In this document: positions 17,795 through 26,986 of the stretch, one piece after another | Numbering within the stretch: the first letter of the stretch is position 1 | Layout of the letters: each line of letters starts with the position of its first letter | From: an uncultured Eubacterium sp. | GTDB taxonomy: Bacteria; Bacillota; Clostridia; Lachnospirales; Lachnospiraceae | Reading direction: 5' to 3' | Assembly: GCA_934316845.1 (NCBI GenBank) | Contig: CAKRDZ010000023.1 | Coordinates: 1-47,014 of the forward strand | Length of the DNA: 47,014 nucleotides | Translations under genes and position numbers: made by a program | Notes under the pieces: generated by a model | Databases searched by the model: none | Told to the model about the DNA's origin: nothing | Seen by the model: the letters and a program-made list of their open reading frames with translations, nothing else

Positions 17795-18514
17795 CTAATC
17801 ATTTCTTACTACAATTGCAGAATAATTATCCATATTGGTGCCTGTACCATTTTTCAAAACTTCCTGCACCATCGCATCAATCCACTCTTCACAGGTTTTT
17901 GACTTTTTCAACATTTTTGACATCTGTTTTTCTTCAATCAACTCCCAAAACCCATCACTACATAACATAAATGCATCTTTCGGTTTTATCTCTATCCATT
18001 CTGACTGTGAAAATTTAGGAGTTTCCCACGGAGTACCCATGACTCTAAGCAATTTGCTCCGGTCAACATGATGGCGAATATCCGTTTCTTTTATACGCTT
18101 TGTATTGCAAAGCATTTGCGGAACGCTGTGATCCAGTGTACGCTGCATAAACTTCCCTTTTCGAAAGAAATACACTCTGGAGTCTCCCACATGATACCAT
18201 TTTGCTCTATTGCCTTGTATCTCAAGAACTGTAAGAGTTGTTTTCATGGAATTTCCTGCATTTAACTCCTTTTGCTTTTCCAGCAGTGCCTTTTGACTTT
18301 GGCAGATACACTCCGGCATTTCTATCTGTTCATTACTGTCAATGCATGCTTTTATATAGGCAAGTACGAATTGCGATGCATAATCTCCTTTTCCATGTCC
18401 TCCTAATCCATCTGCCAGCAAAAAAACAACTCGACCCGGTTTTTCAATTACCTGAATACTGTCTTCGTTATTATTTCTCTCACCCTTATCGGATATAAAA
18501 CTATATGTAATCAT
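17795..18514 (-). CDS. PP2C-type Ser/Thr phosphatase 2
   Basis: This 239-residue PP2C phosphatase is counted from the ATG at 18514, which has AAGGTGAG upstream; a GTG at 18523 in the same frame has no site. Motifs: NNNEDS (D18), DGLGGHG 35-41, VGDSRVY, CSDGFWEL and MDNYSAIV. It has the short form, with only the catalytic domain and no membrane segment. It is a paralogue of the phosphatase at 14512-15336. Two phosphatases for five kinase-fold proteins suggest that phosphorylation at this locus is actively reversed. Known PP2C enzymes such as Stp/PrpC dephosphorylate both the kinase and its substrates. Confidence 0.92.
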   Translation of the reverse strand: MITYSFISDKGERNNNEDSIQVIEKPGRVVFLLADGLGGHGKGDYASQFVLAYIKACIDSNEQIEMPECICQSQKALLEKQKELNAGNSMKTTLTVLEIQGNRAKWYHVGDSRVYFFRKGKFMQRTLDHSVPQMLCNTKRIKETDIRHHVDRSKLLRVMGTPWETPKFSQSEWIEIKPKDAFMLCSDGFWELIEEKQMSKMLKKSKTCEEWIDAMVQEVLKNGTGTNMDNYSAIVVRND

Positions 18515-18528
18515 TTTTCTCACCTTTT

Positions 18529-19863
18529 CTATGGTTTTTGAAACACAAATTCTTCATCACTCAAACGAATTTTACTCATATTAGACAATTTGCATGGGGA
18601 GCCGGGCGGCAGCATAACTCCATCCACAAATGTATGATTCATGGAGTTTGCGTCTGAAATATAGTAATCATTTCCCTGCTTAACGATTTTCGCATGTACG
18701 CGGCTGATTGTCTCATTATCCGAAATGACATAATCTACCTGCGCTGCATCTTTTCCAATCAAAAATTCATTTCCCTCAATTGCCTTTATCTCATTACTAC
18801 GACATCTTGTCAGTGTTGCAAAAGCCACGCCTGCACTCTCCTGTTTCAAATAAATTGTGTGATCGGACACCATTTTCCCGGCATTTCCATTATTCTCCTG
18901 CATCCAAACAGCTTGATTTTCTCCGCTAATAACTCTGCCTATATTTTTCATGGGATCATCCGTCTGTTCATATCCATTTTGAAGTTCACCAATTGGCAGT
19001 ATCTTTTGCTCAATTCCACCGTTTGAGATTACATTCTCATCAGAAGAAGTTGTATCCATTCCCGGTATGGCAATTCCGCCGTAATCCTTTGTTTGATTTA
19101 CTTTGTTTTTATCCTTCTTTTGGAAAAAGGACTTCTTCTTTTTCTTCTTTTTATCATCTTTCACCTGTTCAATCTGCGGCTCTACTCTTATTTCCTCTTT
19201 CTGATCTATATTGTGTTCTGTCTGACTTCCAATTTCCTCAACGGAAACTGCATATTCATCATTGCCTGAAATATTTATATTATTTGATTGATCTGCCATT
19301 GTTCTTTGAACAGAATCCCGAATCAACTCCATAATTAGTCTATGAAATTCGCTTAACTCAAACTTCGTACTGTTTACACTTTGTACAAGCTGGCCAATAT
19401 AACTGCCGTCTTCTTTGGGATTAAACTGTGCTTGCTGTATGATCGTACGCAGCAATACGGTGCTGCTGATCCCACTATCCATTCCTTGAATTGGAATACA
19501 GATCATTCCGATTCTTCCGGATGTTGGCTCAATAAATATCGAATTTAAGCCAATCATTACCATCTTTTCATCAATCAAATACTCTTTCAATTGTAAAAAT
19601 GAGTCCGTCAACTGTCGTAATAGATCCAATACTTTCTGCCGGCTTAATATTGACTCAATGTATTTTTCCAACGATATCATCCCAGTGATATTGTATTTTA
19701 TAATGCGCTTCGCATCACTTTGCATAAATTCAATAGGGATTAACCCATTAATTTCATTGTTTTTCATCATCCCAAAAGCCAGGCTGTCAATTACTTCATA
19801 ACGATTTAACTCATGAACAATACGCACTCCTTGACTTGATGGTACAATACTAATTGGATTCAT
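18529..19863 (-). CDS. DUF6382-like and FHA-domain protein
   Basis: The 444-residue protein has an N-terminal domain of about 190 residues that resembles DUF6382, often found joined to FHA domains in Clostridia. A disordered middle carries a Lys-rich stretch (KDDKKKKKKS). The C-terminal FHA domain spans about residues 350-440: GKD in place of GRD, SRVH kept, and HTFVDG at the NG turn. AGGAGG stands 8 nt before the ATG at 19863. It is the first gene of the phospho-signalling part and directly follows the pilus genes, so it may link the two. I recognise no catalytic site in it. Confidence 0.83.
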   Translation of the reverse strand: MNPISIVPSSQGVRIVHELNRYEVIDSLAFGMMKNNEINGLIPIEFMQSDAKRIIKYNITGMISLEKYIESILSRQKVLDLLRQLTDSFLQLKEYLIDEKMVMIGLNSIFIEPTSGRIGMICIPIQGMDSGISSTVLLRTIIQQAQFNPKEDGSYIGQLVQSVNSTKFELSEFHRLIMELIRDSVQRTMADQSNNINISGNDEYAVSVEEIGSQTEHNIDQKEEIRVEPQIEQVKDDKKKKKKKSFFQKKDKNKVNQTKDYGGIAIPGMDTTSSDENVISNGGIEQKILPIGELQNGYEQTDDPMKNIGRVISGENQAVWMQENNGNAGKMVSDHTIYLKQESAGVAFATLTRCRSNEIKAIEGNEFLIGKDAAQVDYVISDNETISRVHAKIVKQGNDYYISDANSMNHTFVDGVMLPPGSPCKLSNMSKIRLSDEEFVFQKP

Positions 19864-19883
19864 TCATCAAACCTCCTGTATTT

Positions 19884-21194
19884 TTAATAATTATAGCGAT
19901 ATAATGAAATCAATTGCCATATATCATTTTCTTTCACAAACAAATTCCCCTTAGAATTCATGTCCCTTGCATCCTCAAACTTAGGTTCAATGCACATCTT
20001 TCCGGTAGAATCAATAAGCCCCCATTTGCCATCCTTTTTTACTACAGCATAACCATAACTAAAAGATCTTGCGTCCTCATACTGGGGAGCTATCACCATA
20101 TTGCCATCTTTATCAACAAACCCCCAGTTTCCATCTTTTTTAACCGCTGCATAGGAATTGTCCATATAGAATGGCTTCACTTCCTCATAAGCATCCTGCC
20201 CTATCCTTTCTCCCTTCAATGAAGTCATGATCCATTGCTCTCCCTGCAGGAAAAACACACGTTCATTGACTGTGGCAAGTTCTCTTTCATCCGTTGCCAC
20301 TTTATAGTAATTATCATTTCCAACAATTTTTCCTGATGTATCGATCAGAGCATATCCTTTTTCTGTCAATACTACAGCATATCCATTATAAAACGGAGTG
20401 GCATCTACATAAGTTCCTAATACTTTTGTTTTATTTATATTGTAATAATCACATCCATTTTCAGTAATAAGTGCATAGGTATCCCCCTGCATATTTCCTA
20501 TACGCTCCGCTGCTATGTTGTCCGGAATAACCCCTCTTTTATTGGCTGCGGAATCCATAAAATAGGCTGTCCCATCCTCTTCCTTTACGTATACTTTATC
20601 CGATATAAAATCTCCGGCTTCCACGTATTTCACGTCAGTAAGCAAATCTCCGGCAGCACTCACATACCCCCAAAAATCTCCAATCCGAACCGCACAAATA
20701 TCATTACTGTACATGGACACTTCTGAAACAGACGATGCCAACACGGTATACGCATATTGAATATCATCCATAAGTTTATCCAATTCTGCACTTGCTGCGC
20801 CATAGTTTTTTGCTTTGCTATATATACTAAAACATTGCGCATACATATTATTCTCTTTATATTTGTTTATCGCATATTCATATGCCAGCGCATTATCCGG
20901 ATAAGTCGTTATGATATTTTCCATATAATCAAATCCTTCATCCGAACGATTGTTATTAAAATACAGATCTGCCACTTCTTTTCTGACAGAAATATCATCC
21001 TTAATGGCAATCGCATTTTCATAATTTTCCACCGCATCAATAACGACGCCATCCTTCGCATACTGTCTTGCTGCTGTCAGATATCCGTCATACTGTTTTT
21101 GCGTAGTTACTGTTGTGTCAATCAATTTGTACCATGCTGCTGCCATCAATATAACCAGCACAATGGGAATCAAATTTTTATACCTATACTTCAT
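19884..21194 (-). CDS. Membrane-anchored TPR-like and WG-repeat protein
   Basis: The 436-residue protein has one N-terminal membrane helix (IPIVLVILMAAAWY, about 9-23), a helical TPR-like region to about 150, and then a series of WG repeats. The clearest repeats are NWGFVDKDGNMVIAPQYEDA and KWGLIDSTGKMCIEPKFEDA, near the C-terminus. WG repeats are beta-rich protein-interaction modules. The topology puts them outside the membrane or in the wall zone. The gene lies 4 bp after the prepilin peptidase and before the FHA genes, at the border of the two functional parts of the run. A role in holding the pilus base or sensing it is a guess. Confidence 0.82.
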   Translation of the reverse strand: MKYRYKNLIPIVLVILMAAAWYKLIDTTVTTQKQYDGYLTAARQYAKDGVVIDAVENYENAIAIKDDISVRKEVADLYFNNNRSDEGFDYMENIITTYPDNALAYEYAINKYKENNMYAQCFSIYSKAKNYGAASAELDKLMDDIQYAYTVLASSVSEVSMYSNDICAVRIGDFWGYVSAAGDLLTDVKYVEAGDFISDKVYVKEEDGTAYFMDSAANKRGVIPDNIAAERIGNMQGDTYALITENGCDYYNINKTKVLGTYVDATPFYNGYAVVLTEKGYALIDTSGKIVGNDNYYKVATDERELATVNERVFFLQGEQWIMTSLKGERIGQDAYEEVKPFYMDNSYAAVKKDGNWGFVDKDGNMVIAPQYEDARSFSYGYAVVKKDGKWGLIDSTGKMCIEPKFEDARDMNSKGNLFVKENDIWQLISLYRYNY

Positions 21195-21198
21195 TTTC

Positions 21199-21855
21199 TC
21201 ACACTCCTGTCAAAAACATTGATATTGTCGTTCCTATTAATATAAAAGGGCCAAATGAAATGGTATCTTTCCGGCTTTTCCTTTTCGTCAAAAGCATTCC
21301 ACACGCTCCAAAGAATGCAACGATCAATGACATAAAAATTGCGGTTGCCATCCCTGTCGTACCTTGGAATAACCCCATAATCATAAAAAGTTTAATATCA
21401 CCCATGCCAACACTGTTTTTCACGATTAATTTACATAATATCCCGATAACGAATATTGCTGCCATGGCAATAAGCGAAGAACTAAATTCTTTGTATACAA
21501 CGGCAGAATCCGCTCCAAGCTGTATTCCGACCGTTATCAGCCAGATCACGGCTGATGCCAGCAATAATTTATTGGGAATGATCTTGTCATAATAATCTAC
21601 AAATGCGATTGGACATAACAATCCATAAAGCAGCATGAGCCTCATATTATGAATAAAAGAATTTATACCTGCATAACCATATACAAGTGTTATGGATAAT
21701 GCTATGATCACAAGCACTGTCGCGCTTACAAAGATTTTTTCCTTTTTTTTGAAAGGATAGATGGATCGTATCTTCGTCTTGTCAATATACCAAAAGGATA
21801 CTATATACACACTTAATGATGTGATGATCAATCCAATTATTTTTACAATTTCCAT
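21199..21855 (-). CDS. Prepilin peptidase, A24 family (TadV/CpaA type)
   Basis: The product is a multi-pass membrane aspartic peptidase of 218 residues from the ATG at 21855 (GGTGAGGAA upstream); the longer frame from 21912 would start at TTG inside the preceding gene. Catalytic Asp candidates lie in FVDYYDKIIPN (87 or 90) and in GMGDIKL (D153), the two signatures of A24 peptidases. About six hydrophobic segments are visible. It lacks the N-terminal methylase domain of PilD, as is usual for Tad systems. It should cut the Flp pilin and the TadE-like proteins on the inner face of the membrane before assembly. Confidence 0.9.
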   Translation of the reverse strand: MEIVKIIGLIITSLSVYIVSFWYIDKTKIRSIYPFKKKEKIFVSATVLVIIALSITLVYGYAGINSFIHNMRLMLLYGLLCPIAFVDYYDKIIPNKLLLASAVIWLITVGIQLGADSAVVYKEFSSSLIAMAAIFVIGILCKLIVKNSVGMGDIKLFMIMGLFQGTTGMATAIFMSLIVAFFGACGMLLTKRKSRKDTISFGPFILIGTTISMFLTGV

Positions 21856-21872
21856 ACTTTCCTCACCTTCTT

Positions 21873-22673
21873 TTATTCTCCAAACCAGCCTTTTGTCTCT
21901 GCTGTCTGGCAAAATGTAAAGCGCATATTGATTGGCAAAAGCGGTATTACCTTTACCTGGTAAACTGCCACAATCTTAATATCATTTTCTCCGTCTGCAA
22001 AAAGTTCGGATTTTGTAAAATTAATTCCATTCAAATAGGAATTCCCTTTTGGAACCACTCCAAGGCTTTTTAAAAACGATTCACAATCTTCATCTTCAGA
22101 TGACTTAAAATGTCTCTTTGACATAACTTTTGCAACCGGCGCAGCAATCAAATAAGAACTTGCTTTATTAATTACCTCATTTCCGAACAGTGCTGCAAGA
22201 CTTTTAATAAAAGCGACCGGATCTTCTGCTATATCCTTCAGCTGGCTTTCAATTGCCTGCACGTTTCCTGCCCCGCTTTGTATCTGCTGATAAATAGATT
22301 GTCCTGTACTTTTCCATGTATCCGCATTCATTGGATTTTCCTTTAGACCATTGTAGCCCTGCACACTGTCTTCTTTAATTTTTTCTACTCCGTCCATCAT
22401 CGCCCCAACATTATTTACAATATCTGTCATTTTCGCATTGGCATCTTCTCCTTGCTTTACCAGATCCTGTTGTTTTTTATTTAACCCGGTCAAGCCATAC
22501 AGATATGAATACTGCGAAATCTCTTTTGCTGTCTCATTAATGGCAATTGACATCTTGGATTGAACATAACATATATTTACAATTGTCAATATCGTGACGA
22601 TAAAAAACATAAAAAAACTTAATGATAGTGTTGCTTCTATAATAATTGCACCGTCTTCATCTTTCAAATTCAT
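21873..22673 (-). CDS. TadE-like minor pilin protein
   Basis: The 266-residue protein opens with EDGAIIIEATLSLSFFMFF, the TadE pattern: a Gly before a hydrophobic helix with Glu a few residues in, suitable for prepilin peptidase cleavage. The rest is an outside domain with helical stretches, longer than most TadE proteins. It lies between the DUF5702 gene and the peptidase gene. GGGAG precedes the ATG. TadE/F pseudopilins are needed for Flp pilus assembly in other bacteria; here it is one of two such genes plus the DUF5702 protein. The exact subunit role is not visible. Confidence 0.85.
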   Translation of the reverse strand: MNLKDEDGAIIIEATLSLSFFMFFIVTILTIVNICYVQSKMSIAINETAKEISQYSYLYGLTGLNKKQQDLVKQGEDANAKMTDIVNNVGAMMDGVEKIKEDSVQGYNGLKENPMNADTWKSTGQSIYQQIQSGAGNVQAIESQLKDIAEDPVAFIKSLAALFGNEVINKASSYLIAAPVAKVMSKRHFKSSEDEDCESFLKSLGVVPKGNSYLNGINFTKSELFADGENDIKIVAVYQVKVIPLLPINMRFTFCQTAETKGWFGE

Positions 22674-22691
22674 AAGCTCACTCCCTTTCTC

Positions 22692-25600
22692 TTAATAATA
22701 TCCATTTGAACGTGCATAGCTTAACGTATACCAAGCCACATTATCTTTTGGATTTCCTTCATAATCCCGCGTCCATGGCATATCCAGAAGCAACGGAGTC
22801 ACTTCAATCTTCGAAGATACTGTAAACCACGTCTTTACCGCACTCAATTCATATGGCTTTTCTGTAATTTTAGACATATTACATTGAATTACATCTGCCG
22901 TACGGACATAAATCTTATTCTCATTTCCCTGTAGCAGAGAAACCATTAAAAAGATTTTCAAATAATCACTATATTGCAGTTTTACATCCGTAATAGACTC
23001 TGAATCGGACGATTTTACATCTCTCAGATCGTCAAACACTTCACCAAACTGCGTATGCCATGTTTTCTTTGATTTAATAATAACTACCGGCATACCGACT
23101 TTTAAGCAAGCAAGATCATAAACACTTTCTGCCATTACAATTGCCAGTATCACTGCAATTTTTGTAAGTGACGGTGGTATAATACCCTGGGATGCTAGAA
23201 AAACACCCTTTGCAATGGAATTTAATTTTGCATTAGACCAGTACTCCTTAAATCCATATACCGCATTAAATGCATATCGTATCGCAAAAATTGTTCCATA
23301 GCAGCAGCCTTTATTCGCAGTAAGTGATGATTTTCCATACAATATGTATTCTGCCTCTCCGCTAAATGCATAGTTATTTTTATTAGAGATGACCTTGTTG
23401 GTAAGCGTCTTATTATCCTTATTTGTCAACGCCTCATCGGTCCACGCATTGATCACATCGGTTTGTCTTATGGCTGATAATGTCTTTCCCAGATCACTAA
23501 CATCTTTTCCCATAGACTCCGCTGTATTGTATAATCCTTCATTTACAAAGGTATCATAACTAAGCATACTTGTTATATAATCAACGGAATAGAGATCATC
23601 TCGTAACGTTGTTGCCAGTTTTGTCAATTGATCTGTTATACTTCCAAAAAAATTCGACATTGTATCGGCCGCTTTTGAAAAGTCTTTTGACTTCCGACCG
23701 TCTTTTATATGTATTTCCTCCGAATTATCTTTAGTAGACGGAAGTTCTTTTATCGTAATCTTCGTGTCATCCTGCGCCTCTCTTTTTTCTCCTTCCTTTA
23801 TATTTACCTCCTTTGGTTTGTACTCATCCGGCAGGCCATCATCATTCGGAACTCTTGTTTCCTCTTTCTTTTCCAATTCATCTAATTTATCATCATATTT
23901 TTTATATTTTTCCTCACCATCTCCATCATTTGTATTTTCAAAAATATCCTTACAAATTTTGTAAACCTTATCATCTCTGACATCCGGTTTCTGGTTTGAT
24001 TTATCACACCAATCCGATGATATCGTATTAATATGATTTTGATATAACTGTGCAAAACCGGAATCTACGATACCATTTAAGGTGTTAATATCATCAAATG
24101 AATCCTCAAATTGCTTTTCTGTAATCTTTGTCTCCCATTGTTTGTTGATCACTTCAACATAATCTTCCGAACCACTTGACTTGATATCAACAATTTTGCT
24201 GCTTCCAAACTTTGTCTGTTTGATTCGGCTGCTGATATCACTCATATGTGTTTTGATAAAACTCAAGTGTTCTTTTAACTTTCCAAAATCCGACTCGGTT
24301 AACTCCAATAACCGGTTGATAAGATATCCATCCATATTGTTTTCTCTATCACTTCCATCCCGCATCTTATCATCCGCTTGAACAATTTCTGTATTTTTTC
24401 CTTTTCCCTTAAGTGTATCGATATGATCACTCCAAGTCTTTTCCTTATCTTGAAATTCTTCAAGCAGATCTTTGCCCTCTAAAAGTGACTTTTTCTGTAT
24501 TTTATTGATTGCTTTCATGGCGTCTTCCATTTGATTTACCGCCTCGTCTAAAGCAACACGGATCACTTGAATTTTGGTACACTGGTCCTCTATCTCCGCA
24601 TTTAATTTTGCTCTCTCCTGTGCGTAGACTGTCGCAGCATTTTTATCCCCTACTCCGGGAACTTTACCTTCATGCACTTTCCAATAGGATGTATTTTTTC
24701 CGCCCGTACCGGAAACATCTGCGGCATCGATTTTTTCTTGATAATCACGGCAGATGTTCTCATATTGGGACTGTCCTTTTTTTGTGCTTTCATCAAATGA
24801 CTGCAGCGTCTCATACCAGTTTAACATTTCATTTAAAAGCCCCACATACTTCTCATACAACTCGGGCACCTTAACAGCTTTGATCATTGTATCCCGCACG
24901 TTATTTCCGGAATTAATGGCAATTGCCCGGTCTAATTGATCTTTTACGTTATCGTACTCTTCCATATTTTTTGTCAGTTTATCAATGGTGGTCTGTATCG
25001 TTTTTCCTTTTTTTGCTTCCGGCATCTTAATATTATATTTTTTGTCTTTTGGATTAAAATTTTTCACATCGGTATCCAGATACAAAAAGTTGATTGCTGC
25101 TTTTTTTGCCAATTCCTCAAAGTTTCCTGCATTGGCATTTACTTCCGCGATCACTTTTTTCATCCCCGCCACTTCCGATATATTGGCGTTGTTCACCTCT
25201 TTAATTATAATTTTATTGTAGTCTGTTATGTGATCATATAATTTATTTAATTGTCTCAAAAGATCATTTTCCGCATCACACATGTCCTCTTTTTCATCAA
25301 TTAACTTAGCATCTTCTTTGCTGTTTTCCGTTTTTTCCTTGATATCCTGAATCCCCTTCAGTAATTCCAGAGTTCCGTTGATCGGACTGCGGTATTTCAT
25401 AAAATTTACAATCTGGGTCTTAACAATGGCCGGATTATTAAATCCGCTATTACTTATCGTATCCAGAGAAAAGGAGTCCTTTACACTCTTGATATTAAGT
25501 AAATCATTAACTTCTTTTGGATTTTTATCAAACCAGCCAATCATCTGCTTTGCCATATTTTCCGACTGTTCTTTTGTTAATCCGGCACTTCCCAACGCTT

Positions 25601-25859
25601 TTTCATAAAAATCTTTCGATAGTTCTTTTAATTCTTCTTTACTCTTACATGTTCCAAGCAGACCATAATATTCATTTAATTGAGAATCAAATTGTGTCAT
25701 TGCTGTATTCAATGCCAGATCCCCTGCAGAATCCACTACAGCCTGGCCAAGATGCATACGAGAGACATCGACAAAAAGACTGGTTACTACCAGCACCGGC
25801 ACCAATATAATGACTAAAAACACAGATACTGCTCCGTTATTTTTTCGAAATAAACGCAT
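22692..25859 (-). CDS. Large DUF5702/TadG-like pilus-associated protein
   Basis: The 1055-residue product begins NGAVSVFLVIILVPVLVV, a TadG/DUF5702-type N-terminal anchor, with DVSRMHLGQAVVDSAGDLAL after it as in TadG-like proteins. A very long, charged, mostly helical outside region follows (about 60-880), with coiled-coil-like stretches and an acidic KYKKYDDKLDELEKKEE segment near 650-690. A second hydrophobic segment lies near 905-940 (IAVILAIVMAESVYDLACL). It is the largest protein of the window and probably the large minor subunit or tip/anchor protein of the pilus. Many Clostridia tad loci have a DUF5702 gene at this place. Its length may set pilus architecture (inference). Confidence 0.83.
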   Translation of the reverse strand: MRLFRKNNGAVSVFLVIILVPVLVVTSLFVDVSRMHLGQAVVDSAGDLALNTAMTQFDSQLNEYYGLLGTCKSKEELKELSKDFYEKALGSAGLTKEQSENMAKQMIGWFDKNPKEVNDLLNIKSVKDSFSLDTISNSGFNNPAIVKTQIVNFMKYRSPINGTLELLKGIQDIKEKTENSKEDAKLIDEKEDMCDAENDLLRQLNKLYDHITDYNKIIIKEVNNANISEVAGMKKVIAEVNANAGNFEELAKKAAINFLYLDTDVKNFNPKDKKYNIKMPEAKKGKTIQTTIDKLTKNMEEYDNVKDQLDRAIAINSGNNVRDTMIKAVKVPELYEKYVGLLNEMLNWYETLQSFDESTKKGQSQYENICRDYQEKIDAADVSGTGGKNTSYWKVHEGKVPGVGDKNAATVYAQERAKLNAEIEDQCTKIQVIRVALDEAVNQMEDAMKAINKIQKKSLLEGKDLLEEFQDKEKTWSDHIDTLKGKGKNTEIVQADDKMRDGSDRENNMDGYLINRLLELTESDFGKLKEHLSFIKTHMSDISSRIKQTKFGSSKIVDIKSSGSEDYVEVINKQWETKITEKQFEDSFDDINTLNGIVDSGFAQLYQNHINTISSDWCDKSNQKPDVRDDKVYKICKDIFENTNDGDGEEKYKKYDDKLDELEKKEETRVPNDDGLPDEYKPKEVNIKEGEKREAQDDTKITIKELPSTKDNSEEIHIKDGRKSKDFSKAADTMSNFFGSITDQLTKLATTLRDDLYSVDYITSMLSYDTFVNEGLYNTAESMGKDVSDLGKTLSAIRQTDVINAWTDEALTNKDNKTLTNKVISNKNNYAFSGEAEYILYGKSSLTANKGCCYGTIFAIRYAFNAVYGFKEYWSNAKLNSIAKGVFLASQGIIPPSLTKIAVILAIVMAESVYDLACLKVGMPVVIIKSKKTWHTQFGEVFDDLRDVKSSDSESITDVKLQYSDYLKIFLMVSLLQGNENKIYVRTADVIQCNMSKITEKPYELSAVKTWFTVSSKIEVTPLLLDMPWTRDYEGNPKDNVAWYTLSYARSNGYY

Positions 25860-25880
25860 TGCTCCACTTCCTCTTTCTCA

Positions 25881-26546
25881 TTAATCCTTAAATTTTGAAA
25901 ATATCTCTTTTACTTTCCCAAGTGCTTCATCTATCTTTTCCTTTAGTTTGCTTTGTTGATAATAATCCACTGCCATATCCGTATTACGGATAAATTCACT
26001 TCCATCTTCTACCGTTACTGTTTCATATGCATCAAACGGTATCGTCATAATATCATTTTGAAATATAAATTTAATCGGAAAAGAAACCTTATACTTTGTC
26101 TTTGCTGTAAACGTAGAATATAACACATAATTTTTATATTCTGTCTTACACTCTACATCTTCCGGCTCCATATTTGAGAAAAAACCACCGGCATAACTTT
26201 TTATGCTTTGATCCAATTCCTCTTTCACTTCATTTTGTATCTTCCTGCTCGTAAAAATATGCCGATAAGGCTGTACATTCGTATTTTTAGTAGGAACTTT
26301 CTTCCCTTGTAATTCTTCTGTCACCGGCTTTACCCATGGATTGGAATAGTATTCTGCTCCACGTATCGCCGCCGTCGACGTGTAGCGGGAGACTGCGGAC
26401 CGGATCACATACATGTTTCCAAAAAAGATCAGGAAAAAAATCACATAGAACATGATTGGAAATACGAAACTCGCTTCCACGATCATGACTGCTCCATTTT
26501 CACTTTTCAGTTTTTGGTATAGTTTTCTTAGTTTTTGTTTTATCAT
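25881..26546 (-). CDS. TadE-like pilus assembly protein
   Basis: The 221-residue protein begins with a basic stretch and then ENGAVMIVEASFVFPIMFYVIFF, the TadE signature: Gly, short spacer, Glu and a long hydrophobic helix. The remaining 170 residues form an outside domain ending in a Lys/Glu-rich helix. AAGGGAG stands 7 nt before the ATG. It follows the pilin gene across a 110-bp gap that contains a stem-loop. It is likely cut by the A24 peptidase and placed in the pilus base or shaft. Confidence 0.87.
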   Translation of the reverse strand: MIKQKLRKLYQKLKSENGAVMIVEASFVFPIMFYVIFFLIFFGNMYVIRSAVSRYTSTAAIRGAEYYSNPWVKPVTEELQGKKVPTKNTNVQPYRHIFTSRKIQNEVKEELDQSIKSYAGGFFSNMEPEDVECKTEYKNYVLYSTFTAKTKYKVSFPIKFIFQNDIMTIPFDAYETVTVEDGSEFIRNTDMAVDYYQQSKLKEKIDEALGKVKEIFSKFKD

Positions 26547-26581
26547 AGCATTCTCCCTTGAAATCAGTATTTCTTAGGACA

Positions 26582-26612
26582 AAGGTGATTGTAAATAAAT
26601 TACAATCTCCTT
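26582..26612 (-). other. Stem-loop between the pilin and TadE-like genes
   Basis: AAGG-T-GATTGTAA and its complement form a 12-bp stem with one mismatch around a 5-nt loop (ATAAA). It lies just downstream of the pilin stop at 26658. No U-tract follows on the minus strand, so it is not a standard terminator. It may protect the pilin message from 3' decay or reduce read-through into the tadE-like gene. Confidence 0.65.
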
Positions 26613-26657
26613 CATCCCCAGAAAATCAAAAAGCAAACACTGCAAGCATTTTGAAAG

Positions 26658-26918
26658 TTATTTTGGCTTGTCACCATTGATCACGTTAGTCGATGTAGTA
26701 GTAATAGTACCAAATAAAGAATTTAACAAGTCTGTAATCTTTTCTTTAAACACAAATGCTAAAAGTACAGCAACTCCAATCAAAACAACAATTGCTACAA
26801 CGTTTACTTCTCCTGCTTCATCTGTAAAAATATTCTTTACAGTTTCCACAGTTCTTTCTTTTGTTCTTCTAGCCAAGATGTTGGCTTTCACATACATAGC
26901 TGTCATTTTTTTATTCAT
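26658..26918 (-). CDS. flp: Flp-type (type IVb) major pilin
   Basis: The short 86-residue protein is counted from the ATG at 26918, preceded by AGGAGGTGA at ideal spacing; a longer frame to 26987 has no site. A basic leader (about 30 residues, FTDEAG) is followed by a hydrophobic helix EVNVVAIVVLIGVAVLLAFVF and a short tail. The size, the G-E junction and the place in a tad locus identify it as the structural pilin. It lacks the usual Glu five residues after the likely cut (Val there; a Glu is at +1). The very strong ribosome site suits an abundant subunit. It lies between tadC and the tadE-like gene. Confidence 0.85.
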   Translation of the reverse strand: MNKKMTAMYVKANILARRTKERTVETVKNIFTDEAGEVNVVAIVVLIGVAVLLAFVFKEKITDLLNSLFGTITTTSTNVINGDKPK

Positions 26919-26986
26919 CCTTCTCACCTCCTCTTTTTGATCTATATATAACAGAATAATTCTGCATATACCTAACCCTAAGCACA

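Noticed and set aside
26952..26964. Palindrome CAGAATAATTCTG before the pilin gene as an internal promoter operator
   Set aside because: No -35/-10 pair with good spacing could be placed beside it, so a role is not supported.
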